Source of the DNA: Seohaeicola zhoushanensis
GTDB lineage: Bacteria; Pseudomonadota; Alphaproteobacteria; Rhodobacterales; Rhodobacteraceae
DNA length: 61,909 nt
Assembly (NCBI RefSeq): GCF_014656415.1
Contig: NZ_BNCJ01000023.1
Span: 1 to 61,909, forward strand
Reading direction: 5' to 3'
Under the pieces are notes generated by a model, which was not told where the DNA came from, did not search any database, and worked only from the letters and a program-made list of their open reading frames with translations. Below, piece by piece: positions 35,953-44,245 of this stretch (positions within the stretch are counted from its first letter, which is position 1; the number at the start of each line of letters is the position of its first letter). Position numbers and translations under genes: made by a program.

Positions 35953-37407
35953 ATGAGCACAGTCATCAAGAACGGCACCATCGTCACCGCCGACCTGACC
36001 TACAAGGCGGACGTGCTGATCGAGAACGGGGTGATCGCGCAGATCGGGCCGAACCTGAAAGGCGATACGGAGCTGGATGCGACCGGCTGCTATGTCATGC
36101 CCGGCGGGATCGATCCCCATACCCACCTCGAGATGCCCTTCATGGGGACCTACTCGAGTGACGATTTCGAGAGCGGCACGCGGGCGGCGCTCGCGGGCGG
36201 CACCACCATGGTGATCGACTTCGCGTTGCCCAATCCGCAGCAGGGGCTGCTGGATGCGCTGCAGATGTGGGACAACAAGTCGACGCGCGCCAACTGCGAT
36301 TATTCCTTCCACATGGCGGTGACCTGGTGGGGCGAGCAGGTCTTCAACGAGATGAAGACCGTGATCGAGGAGCGCGGCATCACCACCTTCAAGCATTTCA
36401 TGGCCTACAAGGGCGCGCTGATGGTGAACGATGACGAGATGTATGCCTCGTTCCAGCGTCTGGCCGAGCTGGGCGGCATCGCCATGGTCCATGCCGAGAA
36501 CGGCGACGTGGTGGCGGAGCTTTCCGCCAAGCTGCTGGCGCAGGGCAACACCGGCCCCGAGGCGCATGCCTATTCCCGTCCGCCGCAGGTCGAGGGCGAG
36601 GCGACCAACCGCGCCATCATGATCGCCGACATGGCGGGGGTGCCGCTTTATGTCGTGCATACCAGTTGCGAGGAGAGCCACGAGGCGATCCGGCGGGCGC
36701 GGATGCAGGGCAAGCGGGTCTGGGGCGAGCCGCTGATCCAGCATCTGACGCTGGACGAGAGCGAGTATTTCAACCCCGACTGGGACCACGCGGCACGGCG
36801 CGTTATGTCGCCGCCGTTCCGCAACAAGCAGCACCAGGATTCTCTCTGGGCCGGGTTGCAGTCGGGCTCGCTGAGCGTGGTGGCGACGGACCACTGCGCC
36901 TTCACCACCGAGCAGAAACGCTATGGCGTCGGCGATTTCACCAAGATCCCGAACGGCACTGGCGGGCTGGAGGACCGGATGCCGATGCTCTGGACCCATG
37001 GGGTGAACACCGGGCGGCTGACGCCGAATGAATTTGTCGCCGTAACCTCAACCAATATCGCAAAGATCCTGAACTGCTATCCGAGGAAGGGGGCGGTGCT
37101 GGTGGGGGCGGATGCCGACCTTGTCGTCTGGGATCCGACGAAGGAGAAGACGATCAGCGCCAAGTCGCAACAGTCGGCCATCGACTACAACGTCTTCGAG
37201 GGGCAGAAGGTGAAGGGCCTGCCGCGGTTCACCCTGACGCGGGGCAAGGTGGCGGTGCATGACGGCGAGATCCGCACCGAGGAGGGCCACGGCAAGTTCG
37301 TCAAGCGCGAGCCGAACATGGCGGTGAACAGGGCGCTGTCGTCCTGGAAGGAACTGACCGCGCCGCGCCCGGTGCAGCGCAGCGGTATTCCGGCGACGGG
37401 GGTGTGA
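35953..37407 (+). CDS. hydA: Dihydropyrimidinase (D-hydantoinase)
   Basis: 484 residues of the amidohydrolase superfamily. It opens dihydrouracil or hydantoin rings to N-carbamoyl amino acids. Metal ligands: HTH in GGIDPHTHLEMPF (H56, H58), the carboxylated lysine in FKHFMAYKGALM, histidines in MVHAENGD and YVVHTSC, and aspartate in VVATDHCAF. Together with the carbamoylase it makes the last two steps of reductive pyrimidine breakdown. The first enzyme, dihydropyrimidine dehydrogenase, is not in the window. Confidence 0.95.
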   Translation: MSTVIKNGTIVTADLTYKADVLIENGVIAQIGPNLKGDTELDATGCYVMPGGIDPHTHLEMPFMGTYSSDDFESGTRAALAGGTTMVIDFALPNPQQGLLDALQMWDNKSTRANCDYSFHMAVTWWGEQVFNEMKTVIEERGITTFKHFMAYKGALMVNDDEMYASFQRLAELGGIAMVHAENGDVVAELSAKLLAQGNTGPEAHAYSRPPQVEGEATNRAIMIADMAGVPLYVVHTSCEESHEAIRRARMQGKRVWGEPLIQHLTLDESEYFNPDWDHAARRVMSPPFRNKQHQDSLWAGLQSGSLSVVATDHCAFTTEQKRYGVGDFTKIPNGTGGLEDRMPMLWTHGVNTGRLTPNEFVAVTSTNIAKILNCYPRKGAVLVGADADLVVWDPTKEKTISAKSQQSAIDYNVFEGQKVKGLPRFTLTRGKVAVHDGEIRTEEGHGKFVKREPNMAVNRALSSWKELTAPRPVQRSGIPATGV

Positions 37408-38105
37408 TGACCAAAGTAGCTCTCATCATCGGCGGCGGGTCCGGCATGGGCGCGGCCGCCGCGCGGCGGCTCAGGCAGGACGGCTTCGAGGTGGGCGTCA
37501 TGTCCTCCTCGGGCAAGGGCGAGGCGCTGGCGGAAGCGTTGCACGGGGTTGGCCATACCGGCAGCAACCAGAGCAACGACGACCTGCAAGCCGTTGTTTC
37601 CAAGGTGATGGACCGTTGGGGCCGGATCGACGTGCTGGTCAATTCCGCCGGGCACGGGCCCAAGGGCGCGCTGCTGGAACTGACCGACGAAGACTGGCAC
37701 CTCGGCATGGACTTCTACCTGATGAACGTGGTCCGGGCGACGCGCATCGTCGCGCCGGTCATGGTGGCGCAGAAGGCCGGGACGATCCTCAACATCTCGA
37801 CCTACGCCACCTTCGAGCCCGATCCGGCCTTTCCGACCAGCGGTGTTTTCCGTGCCGGGCTGGCGGCTTACACGAAACTCTTCGCGGATCGCTATGCGGC
37901 GGATAACGTGCGGATGAACAATGTGCTGCCGGGCTTCATCGACAGCCTGCCCGAGAAGGAAGAGCGCCGGAAGACGATCCCGATGGGCCGCTATGGCCGT
38001 GCCGAGGAGATCGCCGCGACAGTGGCCTTCCTGGCCAGCGAGGGTGCGGGATATATCACCGGACAGAACATCCGGGTCGACGGCGGCATCACCAGGTCGG
38101 TATGA
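37407..38105 (+). CDS. SDR-family protein with altered catalytic residues
   Basis: 232 residues with the Rossmann NAD(P) loop (IIGGGSGMGAAAA), the NSAG motif (VLVNSAGHG) and the closing segment (NVLPGFIDS, YITGQNIRVDGG). Where classical members have Tyr-x3-Lys, this protein reads SGVFR in PTSGVFRAGLAAYTK, so both catalytic Tyr and Lys appear replaced by Ser and Arg. It may bind nucleotide without classical dehydrogenase chemistry. ATG 37407 overlaps the hydA stop (TGATG); GTG 37404 is in frame just before. It lies within the pyrimidine operon; substrate unknown. Confidence 0.85.
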   Translation: MTKVALIIGGGSGMGAAAARRLRQDGFEVGVMSSSGKGEALAEALHGVGHTGSNQSNDDLQAVVSKVMDRWGRIDVLVNSAGHGPKGALLELTDEDWHLGMDFYLMNVVRATRIVAPVMVAQKAGTILNISTYATFEPDPAFPTSGVFRAGLAAYTKLFADRYAADNVRMNNVLPGFIDSLPEKEERRKTIPMGRYGRAEEIAATVAFLASEGAGYITGQNIRVDGGITRSV

Positions 38106-38157
38106 TGGCGCAGGAAATGGGCCGCAAGAGCCTGTAATCAAGGGGAAAAGACCAACC

Positions 38158-38931
38158 GTGAGTGTGATCGAGGCCCGCGGGCTCAACCTGACCTTCCAGA
38201 CCAATGACGGTCCGGTGCATGCGCTGAAAGACGTGAATCTGTCGATCGACAGGGGTGAATTCGTCAGCTTCATCGGCCCCTCGGGCTGCGGCAAGACCAC
38301 CTTCCTGCGCTGCATCGCCGCCCTGGAACAACCGACCGGCGGGTCGCTGACCGTGAACGGGGTCAGCCCGGAAGAGGCGCGCCGGGCGCGGGCCTATGGA
38401 TATGTCTTCCAGGCGGCGGGGCTTTATCCCTGGCGCACCATCGCCGGCAACATCAAGCTGCCGCTCGAGATCATGGGATTTGCCCGCGACGAGCAGGAGC
38501 GGCGCGTGAATGACGTGCTGCAACTGGTTGATCTGGCAGGGTTCGGCAAGAAATATCCCTGGCAGCTCTCGGGCGGGATGCAGCAGCGGGCCTCGATCGC
38601 CCGCGCGCTGGCTTTCGACGCCGACATCCTGCTGATGGACGAGCCCTTCGGCGCGCTGGACGAGATCGTGCGCGACCACCTCAACGAGCAGCTGCTCAAG
38701 CTCTGGGCGCGGACCAACAAGACCATCGGATTCGTGACGCACTCCATTCCCGAGGCGGTGTATCTCTCGACCAAGATCGTGGTGATGAGCCCGCGTCCGG
38801 GCCGGATCACCGACGTGATCGACAGCCCGCTGCCGAGCGAGCGGCCGCTCGACATCCGCGATTCCGCCGAGTTCATCGAGATCGCCCACCGCGTGCGCGA
38901 AGGGCTGCGGGCGGGGCATGTCGATGAGTGA
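38158..38931 (+). CDS. ABC transporter ATP-binding protein (NMT1/SsuB/ThiZ type)
   Basis: 257 residues from GTG. Walker A GPSGCGKTT, signature LSGGMQQR and Walker B ILLMDEPFGALDE are intact. The sequence belongs to the nitrate/taurine/thiamin-precursor importer branch. It is followed by two permease genes and a binding protein. The substrate is probably a pyrimidine-like or hydantoin-like compound, given the neighbouring hydA and carbamoylase genes and the RutR site upstream. Confidence 0.92.
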   Translation: MSVIEARGLNLTFQTNDGPVHALKDVNLSIDRGEFVSFIGPSGCGKTTFLRCIAALEQPTGGSLTVNGVSPEEARRARAYGYVFQAAGLYPWRTIAGNIKLPLEIMGFARDEQERRVNDVLQLVDLAGFGKKYPWQLSGGMQQRASIARALAFDADILLMDEPFGALDEIVRDHLNEQLLKLWARTNKTIGFVTHSIPEAVYLSTKIVVMSPRPGRITDVIDSPLPSERPLDIRDSAEFIEIAHRVREGLRAGHVDE

Positions 38932-38940
38932 GGGCGCGCG

Positions 38941-39858
38941 ATGAGATCGCTTGTTGCGGTTCTGACGGTCGTTGCCGCGCTGGTGGTGGTCTGGTACCTG
39001 GCCTGCATCCCGATGAACATTGCCGGCGTGCTGGTCGAGGCGGAACGCGCCGGGGCCACGGTGACGCCCACCGACGGGGCCGAGCGGCGGGCCACCTCGG
39101 GGATCGTTCTGGCGGCGAAGAACAGCTTTGCCATCCCGGCGACCTGGGCGCAGGAGCGGCCGCGGCTGCCGGCACCCGACCAGGTGGTAAACGAGCTCTG
39201 GAAGACCACGGTAGGGATGAATATCACCTCGAAACGCAGCCTGGTCTACCATGCCTGGGTCACGCTCTCGGCCACGCTGCTGGGCTTTGCCATCGGCACC
39301 GGCCTTGGCATCCTGCTGGCGGTCGGCATCGTGCACAGCCGGGTGATGGACATGTCGGTGATGCCCTGGGCCATCGTCAGCCAGACCATCCCGATCATAG
39401 CGCTGGCGCCGATGATCATCGTGGTGCTCTATTCGGTGGGGATGCAGGGGATCGTGCCCAAGGCGGTGATCTCGGCCTATCTCAGCTTCTTCCCGGTGGT
39501 GGTGGGCATGGTCAAGGGGCTGCGCAGCCCGGATGCGATGCAGCTCGACCTGCTGCGCACCTATAACGCCTCGTCGGCGCAGGGGTTCTGGAAGCTGCGG
39601 CTGCCGGCCTCGATGCCCTATCTCTTTGCCTCGCTGAAAATCGGCATCTCGGCCAGCCTGGTCGGCGCCATCGTCGGCGAGCTGCCGACCGGCGCGGTGG
39701 CAGGCCTGGGGGCGCGGCTGCTGGCGGGAAGCTATTACGGGCAGACAGTGCAGATCTGGTCGGCGCTGTTCGGCGCGGCGATCCTGGCGGCCTGCCTGGT
39801 CGGGCTGCTGGGGCTGATCGAACGGGCCTTGCTGGCCCGGATGGGGATGGCGCGATGA
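38941..39858 (+). CDS. ABC transporter permease with an extended periplasmic loop
   Basis: 305 residues. A first transmembrane helix (residues 5-25) is followed by a polar stretch of about 75 residues before the next helix at about 105. The BPD-type permease domain follows, with the EAA-like loop LDLLRTYNASSAQGFWKLRLP. Relatives usually have the first helix nearer the LPAPDQV motif, so about 45 residues look inserted. It overlaps the second permease by 4 bases. Confidence 0.9.
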   Translation: MRSLVAVLTVVAALVVVWYLACIPMNIAGVLVEAERAGATVTPTDGAERRATSGIVLAAKNSFAIPATWAQERPRLPAPDQVVNELWKTTVGMNITSKRSLVYHAWVTLSATLLGFAIGTGLGILLAVGIVHSRVMDMSVMPWAIVSQTIPIIALAPMIIVVLYSVGMQGIVPKAVISAYLSFFPVVVGMVKGLRSPDAMQLDLLRTYNASSAQGFWKLRLPASMPYLFASLKIGISASLVGAIVGELPTGAVAGLGARLLAGSYYGQTVQIWSALFGAAILAACLVGLLGLIERALLARMGMAR

Positions 39859-40700
39859 CCCTGGCATTTGCGGCGCTTCTCGTCTGGATCCTGGGCTGGG
39901 CGGTGAACGGCTGGCTGGCGCGCGGGCCGATGGCGAACACGCCCCTGGTGCGGCTGGCCGTGCCGCTGATCTTCGGGCTGACCATCCTCGGGGTCTGGGA
40001 ACTGGTGGTGCGCGGGCTGAACGTGCCGCTGGTGATCCTGCCCGCGCCCTCGCTGATCGCCGCGCGCTTTGCCGGCAGCCTGCCGGTGCTCTGGGAGGAT
40101 TTCTCGCAGACCATCCTCAAGGGCGCGCTCTCGGGTTATGTGATCGGCTGCGGCGCGGCCTTCCTCATGGCGATCCTGGTCGACCGTTCGGACTTCCTGC
40201 GCCGGGGCCTGCTGCCGGTCGGCAATTTCGTCGCGGCCCTGCCCATCGTCGGCACCGCGCCGATCCTGGTGATGTGGTTCGGCTTCGACTGGCAGTCGAA
40301 GGCCGCCGTGGTGGTGGTCATGGTCTTCTTCCCGATGCTGGTGAACACCGTCGCCGGCCTGCGCGAGGCGACCCAGATGCAGCGCGACCTGATGCAGACC
40401 TATGGCGCGAGCTATTGGCAGGGGCTGGTCAAGCTGCGGCTGCCGGCGGCGATGCCCTTCATCTTCAACGGCTTGAAGATCTCGACCACGCTGGCGCTGA
40501 TCGGGGCCATCGTCGCCGAATTCTTCGGCTCTCCGACCGTGGGCATGGGGTTCCGCATCTCCACCTCGGTGGGTCAGCTTGCGCTGGACATGGTCTGGGC
40601 CGAAATTGTCGTGGCGGCGATTGCGGGCTCGGTGTTCTATGGCATCGTGGCGCTGGCCGAAAAGACGGTAACCTTCTGGCATCCCTCGCAAAGACGGTGA
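39855..40700 (+). CDS. ABC transporter permease
   Basis: 281 residues, SsuC/ThiX type, with six or so helices. LPAPSLIAARFAGSLPVLWED is the family lead-in and MQRDLMQTYGASYWQGLVKL is the EAA loop contacting the ATPase. It should form a heterodimer with the previous permease. The start ATGA-overlaps the preceding stop. Confidence 0.92.
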   Translation: MTLAFAALLVWILGWAVNGWLARGPMANTPLVRLAVPLIFGLTILGVWELVVRGLNVPLVILPAPSLIAARFAGSLPVLWEDFSQTILKGALSGYVIGCGAAFLMAILVDRSDFLRRGLLPVGNFVAALPIVGTAPILVMWFGFDWQSKAAVVVVMVFFPMLVNTVAGLREATQMQRDLMQTYGASYWQGLVKLRLPAAMPFIFNGLKISTTLALIGAIVAEFFGSPTVGMGFRISTSVGQLALDMVWAEIVVAAIAGSVFYGIVALAEKTVTFWHPSQRR

Positions 40701-40767
40701 CAGGACGCAACAAGACCAAGATCCGGGTGAGGCCGGGCAAATCAACAACCAACAAGGAGTGTGACTG

Positions 40768-41754
40768 ATGAAGACGATGATTTCGGGGATCGCGCTGATG
40801 GCGGCGCTGGCGGCGGGTCAGGCCATGGCGGCCGACTCGGTGAAGCTGCAGCTGCAATGGGTGACCCAGGCCCAGTTCGCGGGCTACTACGTGGCCAAGG
40901 ACAAGGGCTATTACACGGACGAGAACCTCGACGTCGAGATCCTGCCCGGCGGGCCGGATATCGCACCGCCGCAGGTGCTGGCGGGCGGCGGCGCCGACGC
41001 CATGCTGAACTGGATGCCCTCGGCGCTGGCCGCGCGCGAGAAGGGCCTGCCGGTGGTGAACATCGCGCAGCCGTTCAAGACCTCGGGGCTGATGCTGACC
41101 TGCTGGAAGGACACCGGCATAACCGGCCCTCAGGACTTCAAGGGCAAGACCATCGGCGTCTGGTTCTTCGGCAACGAATATCCCTTCCTCAGCTGGATGA
41201 GCAAGGAAGGCATCAAGACCGACGGCGGGCCTGACGGCGTCACCGTGCTCAAGCAGGGCTTCAACGTCGACCCGCTGCTGCAGCGCCAGGCCGACTGCAT
41301 CTCGACCATGACCTACAATGAATATGGCCAGGTGCTGGATGCCGGCGTGAAGGAAGACGAGCTGATCACCTTCAAATACGAGGACATGGGTGTCGCCACG
41401 CTCGAGGACGGCATCTACGTGCTTGAGGACAACCTCAAGGACCCGGCCTTTGCCGACAAGATGGTCCGCTTCGTGCGCGCCTCGATGAAGGGCTGGAAAT
41501 ACGCCGAGGAGCATCCGGACGAGGCTGCCGGCATTGTGCTCGACAATGACGCGACCGGCGCCCAGACCGAGGCGCACCAGGTCCGCATGATGGGCGAGAT
41601 CGCCAAGCTGACCGCCGGTTCGAACGGCGCGTTGGACGAGGCCGACTATCAGCGCACGGTCGACACGCTGCTGGGCGGCGGCTCGGACCCGGTGATCTCC
41701 AAGCAGCCGGAAGGCGCCTGGACCCATCAGATCACCGACGAGGCGCTGAAGTAA
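40768..41754 (+). CDS. ABC transporter substrate-binding protein, NMT1/ThiY-like
   Basis: 328 residues with a signal peptide (start to QAMA|ADS). KLQLQWVTQAQFAGYYVAKD is the NMT1/THI5-like family opening. These proteins bind pyrimidine moieties such as HMP derivatives, riboflavin precursors or similar rings. AAGGAG precedes ATG 40768, and a strong terminator follows, so it is the last gene of the operon. Uptake of a pyrimidine, dihydropyrimidine or hydantoin is inferred from co-location with hydA. Confidence 0.9.
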   Translation: MKTMISGIALMAALAAGQAMAADSVKLQLQWVTQAQFAGYYVAKDKGYYTDENLDVEILPGGPDIAPPQVLAGGGADAMLNWMPSALAAREKGLPVVNIAQPFKTSGLMLTCWKDTGITGPQDFKGKTIGVWFFGNEYPFLSWMSKEGIKTDGGPDGVTVLKQGFNVDPLLQRQADCISTMTYNEYGQVLDAGVKEDELITFKYEDMGVATLEDGIYVLEDNLKDPAFADKMVRFVRASMKGWKYAEEHPDEAAGIVLDNDATGAQTEAHQVRMMGEIAKLTAGSNGALDEADYQRTVDTLLGGGSDPVISKQPEGAWTHQITDEALK

Positions 41755-41778
41755 CAACGAAGGTTCATCAGGACCGGA

Positions 41779-41808
41779 GGCGGCGGGCTTGGGTGCCCGC
41801 CGCCTTTT
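41779..41808 (+). terminator. Rho-independent terminator of the pyrimidine/transport operon
   Basis: GGCGGCGGGC (41779-41788), loop TTGGGT, GCCCGCCGCC (41795-41804), then TTTT. It lies 25 bases after the binding-protein stop. Confidence 0.92.
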
Positions 41809-41880
41809 CGTTTGAACAGGAAGAGCTTGCCCCGGAATCGTGCTAGGATCGCGAATTGCGACAGCGAGGAGGGTCAGGGG

Positions 41881-42672
41881 ATGTCGACAACCTTTGCGGA
41901 CCGCTACGAGACCACGCTGGTTCCGGTGATCTTCAGACCCTGGGCGCAGGAGCTGATCCGCCGTGCCGCGCCCCGGACGGGCGAGCATGTGCTCGACCTG
42001 GCCTGTGGCACCGGCGCGGTCAGCCAGGAACTGCTGCGGGCCGGGGTGGAACCGGGCAGCCTGACCGGGGCGGATATCAGCGCGGGGATGCTGGCCGTGG
42101 CCCGGCGCAAGGCCGAGGAGGCGGGGATCGCCTCGGATTGGGTCGAGGCGGAGGCGGGGCAACTGCCCTTCGTGGAGGGCCGGTTCGACCTGGCCTTCTG
42201 CCAGCAGGCGCTGCAGTTCTTTCCCGACCGTCCCGCGGCCCTGCGGGAATTGCGCCGGGTGTTGCGGCCGGGCGGGCGTGTGGCCTTCTGCGTATCGACT
42301 GATCTGGAGAAGAACCCGCTGCTCGTGGCGCAGGCCGCGACGCTCGATACCCATGCCGGCCCCGATGCCGGTGCGGCGGTGCGGGCGATCTGCGGTCTGC
42401 CGGATGGCGCCGAGATCGGTGCCCTGTTCGAAGGGGCGGGCTTCGAAGACGTGGCGGTCGAAGAGGTGAGCCTGGAGCTTGTCCATCCCGACGGGCGGGC
42501 CTTTGCCGCCGGGGCCCTGGGCGGGATGCATACCGGCGACAAGCTCTCGCGCATGTCCGATGCGGAACGCGAGCGCTGCATCGACGACTTCCTGACCGCG
42601 CTGGGCCCCTGTTTCGACGGCACCGCGCTGCGGTTTCCCCATGTGTCCAACGTGGTAACCGCGCGGGCCTGA
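41881..42672 (+). CDS. Class I SAM-dependent methyltransferase
   Basis: 263 residues. The SAM motif I is VLDLACGTGAVSQELL and the post-motif FDLAFCQQALQFFPDRPAAL matches UbiE/Methyltransf_11 proteins. The start at 41881 is fixed by a strong GAGGAGGG site; the frame continues upstream but without similarity. The methyl acceptor is unknown. It stands alone between two terminated operons, and could share transcription with the tup genes 113 bases downstream. Confidence 0.85.
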   Translation: MSTTFADRYETTLVPVIFRPWAQELIRRAAPRTGEHVLDLACGTGAVSQELLRAGVEPGSLTGADISAGMLAVARRKAEEAGIASDWVEAEAGQLPFVEGRFDLAFCQQALQFFPDRPAALRELRRVLRPGGRVAFCVSTDLEKNPLLVAQAATLDTHAGPDAGAAVRAICGLPDGAEIGALFEGAGFEDVAVEEVSLELVHPDGRAFAAGALGGMHTGDKLSRMSDAERERCIDDFLTALGPCFDGTALRFPHVSNVVTARA

Positions 42673-42757
42673 GGTATTTGCCAGATTGGACCGTCGCATC
42701 TCTCCGGGGAATTTCGGGGATGACGATCCGCGCCTGCTGTGCAATAGTTTGCATGTG

Positions 42758-42782
42758 CTACGAAAAATGGGAGATTTCGTAG
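42758..42782 (+). promoter_or_regulatory. Stem-loop displaying the tupB ribosome binding site
   Basis: CTACGAAA (42758-42765) and TTTCGTAG (42775-42782) form a perfect 8-bp dyad. The 9-base loop AATGGGAGA contains the probable ribosome binding site, and the dyad ends 3 bases before the GTG start of tupB. It may be an operator for an oxyanion-responsive repressor or an RNA hairpin affecting translation. It does not match the ModE box known to me. Confidence 0.5.
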
Positions 42783-42785
42783 ATC

Positions 42786-43499
42786 GTGCAGGATTTCTCG
42801 CAAGAATTCATGAGTGCGATTGGTTTGATCCTTTCCGGGGATTCGGACCTGTGGGAAATCGTACTCCTTTCCTTGCGGGTTTCGCTGCTGGCGGTGGTTA
42901 TCGCCGCGCTGATCGGGATGCCGCTGGGGGCCGCCCTGGCGGTTGCGCGCTTTCCGGGGCGGCGGGCCGTCGTCATCCTGCTGAACGCGCTGATGGGGCT
43001 GCCGCCGGTGGTCGTCGGCCTGTTGGTCTATCTCTGCCTGTCGCGTTCGGGGCCGCTGGGCGTCCTGCAACTGCTCTACACGCCGACCGCGATGATCATC
43101 GCGCAGGTGGTGCTGGTCACGCCGATCATCACCGCGCTGACGCGCCAGACGATCGAGACGCTGGACGCCGAATATGCCGAGCAACTGCGCTCGCTCGGGA
43201 TCTCGCGGCTGGCCTCGGTGCCGACGCTGCTCTGGGATGCGCGGCTGGCCTTGCTTACCGCCTTTCTCGCCGGTTTCGGGCGGGCGATTGCCGAGGTGGG
43301 GGCGGTCATCATGGTGGGGGGCAATATCAACCACGTGACGCGGGTGATGACCACGACCATCGCGCTCGAGACCTCAAAGGGCAATCTGGCGCTGGCGCTG
43401 GCCCTGGGCGCGATCCTGATCTTCATCGCCGTCACCGTCACCGCCGTGGTCAGCCTGCTGGCCCCGCAAGAACGGGCGAGCGAGATGCGCCATGCGTGA
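42786..43499 (+). CDS. tupB: Tungstate ABC transporter permease
   Basis: 237 residues from GTG, with about six helices. It matches the TupB/WtpB-type permeases: LLSLRVSLLAVVIAALIGMP, LMGLPPVVVGLLVYL and the conserved AEVGAVIMVGGNINHVTRVM. Tungstate (or molybdate) is taken up for pterin enzymes such as formate dehydrogenase. It is first of a tupB-tupC-tupA operon and overlaps tupC by 8 bases. Confidence 0.92.
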   Translation: MQDFSQEFMSAIGLILSGDSDLWEIVLLSLRVSLLAVVIAALIGMPLGAALAVARFPGRRAVVILLNALMGLPPVVVGLLVYLCLSRSGPLGVLQLLYTPTAMIIAQVVLVTPIITALTRQTIETLDAEYAEQLRSLGISRLASVPTLLWDARLALLTAFLAGFGRAIAEVGAVIMVGGNINHVTRVMTTTIALETSKGNLALALALGAILIFIAVTVTAVVSLLAPQERASEMRHA

Positions 43500-44223
43500 T
43501 TTCATGCATATCTCACCCCGGATCGAGGCAACCGGCCTGCGGATCGGCCGCAACGGGGCGAGCCTGCTGAACGTCGCTCACCTCGTGCTCGACGGGCCGG
43601 GGCCGACGCTGATCCTCGGGCCGAACGGCGCGGGCAAAAGCCTGCTGCTGCGCTGCCTGCACGGGCTGATCGTGCCGGACGAGGGCCGGATCACGATGGA
43701 GGGCGTGCCGCTCTCGACAACGCATCGGGCACGGCAGGCAATGGTGTTCCAGAAGCCGGTGCTGCTGCGCCGCTCGGTGATGGCGAACCTCACCTACGTG
43801 CTGCGCCGGCAGGGGCTTGGCTGGCGCGCCCGTCGCCTGCGCGCGGTGCAGCTGCTCGAGGAAGGCGGCCTGGCCGCCAAGGCCCGCCAGTCGGCGCAGA
43901 GCCTATCGGGCGGCGAGGCGCAGCGGCTGGCGATCCTGCGGGCGCTGGCGATCGAGCCCGAGATCCTGTTCCTTGACGAGCCGACCAGCGCACTGGACCC
44001 GAGCGCCACGCAGGCCATCGAGGGGTTGATCCTCGCCGCCGCGCGGCGGGGCACCCGGATCGTGATGGTGACGCATGACATCGGCCAGGCCCGGCGCCTG
44101 GGGGCCGACATCGTGCTGATGAATGGCGGACAGGTGGCCGAACAGGCGCGCGTCGGCACCTTCTTCACCGACCCGCAATCGGCGGCGGCCCGGCGCTATC
44201 TTGCCGGGGCGCTGGTGATCTGA
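43492..44223 (+). CDS. tupC: Tungstate ABC transporter ATP-binding protein
   Basis: 243 residues. Walker A GPNGAGKSLLLR, signature LSGGEAQRLAIL and Walker B ILFLDEPTSALDP. Compared with ModC it lacks the C-terminal molybdate-binding regulatory domain, as in TupC proteins. The start overlaps tupB; the tupA start follows 22 bases after the stop. Confidence 0.92.
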   Translation: MRDFMHISPRIEATGLRIGRNGASLLNVAHLVLDGPGPTLILGPNGAGKSLLLRCLHGLIVPDEGRITMEGVPLSTTHRARQAMVFQKPVLLRRSVMANLTYVLRRQGLGWRARRLRAVQLLEEGGLAAKARQSAQSLSGGEAQRLAILRALAIEPEILFLDEPTSALDPSATQAIEGLILAAARRGTRIVMVTHDIGQARRLGADIVLMNGGQVAEQARVGTFFTDPQSAAARRYLAGALVI

Positions 44224-44245
44224 ACGAAAGGAAATGGAGCAAGAC

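Noticed and set aside
42673-42785. Molybdenum cofactor riboswitch before tupB
   Set aside because: The region is about 110 bases and shows only one simple hairpin, not the multi-stem Moco fold.
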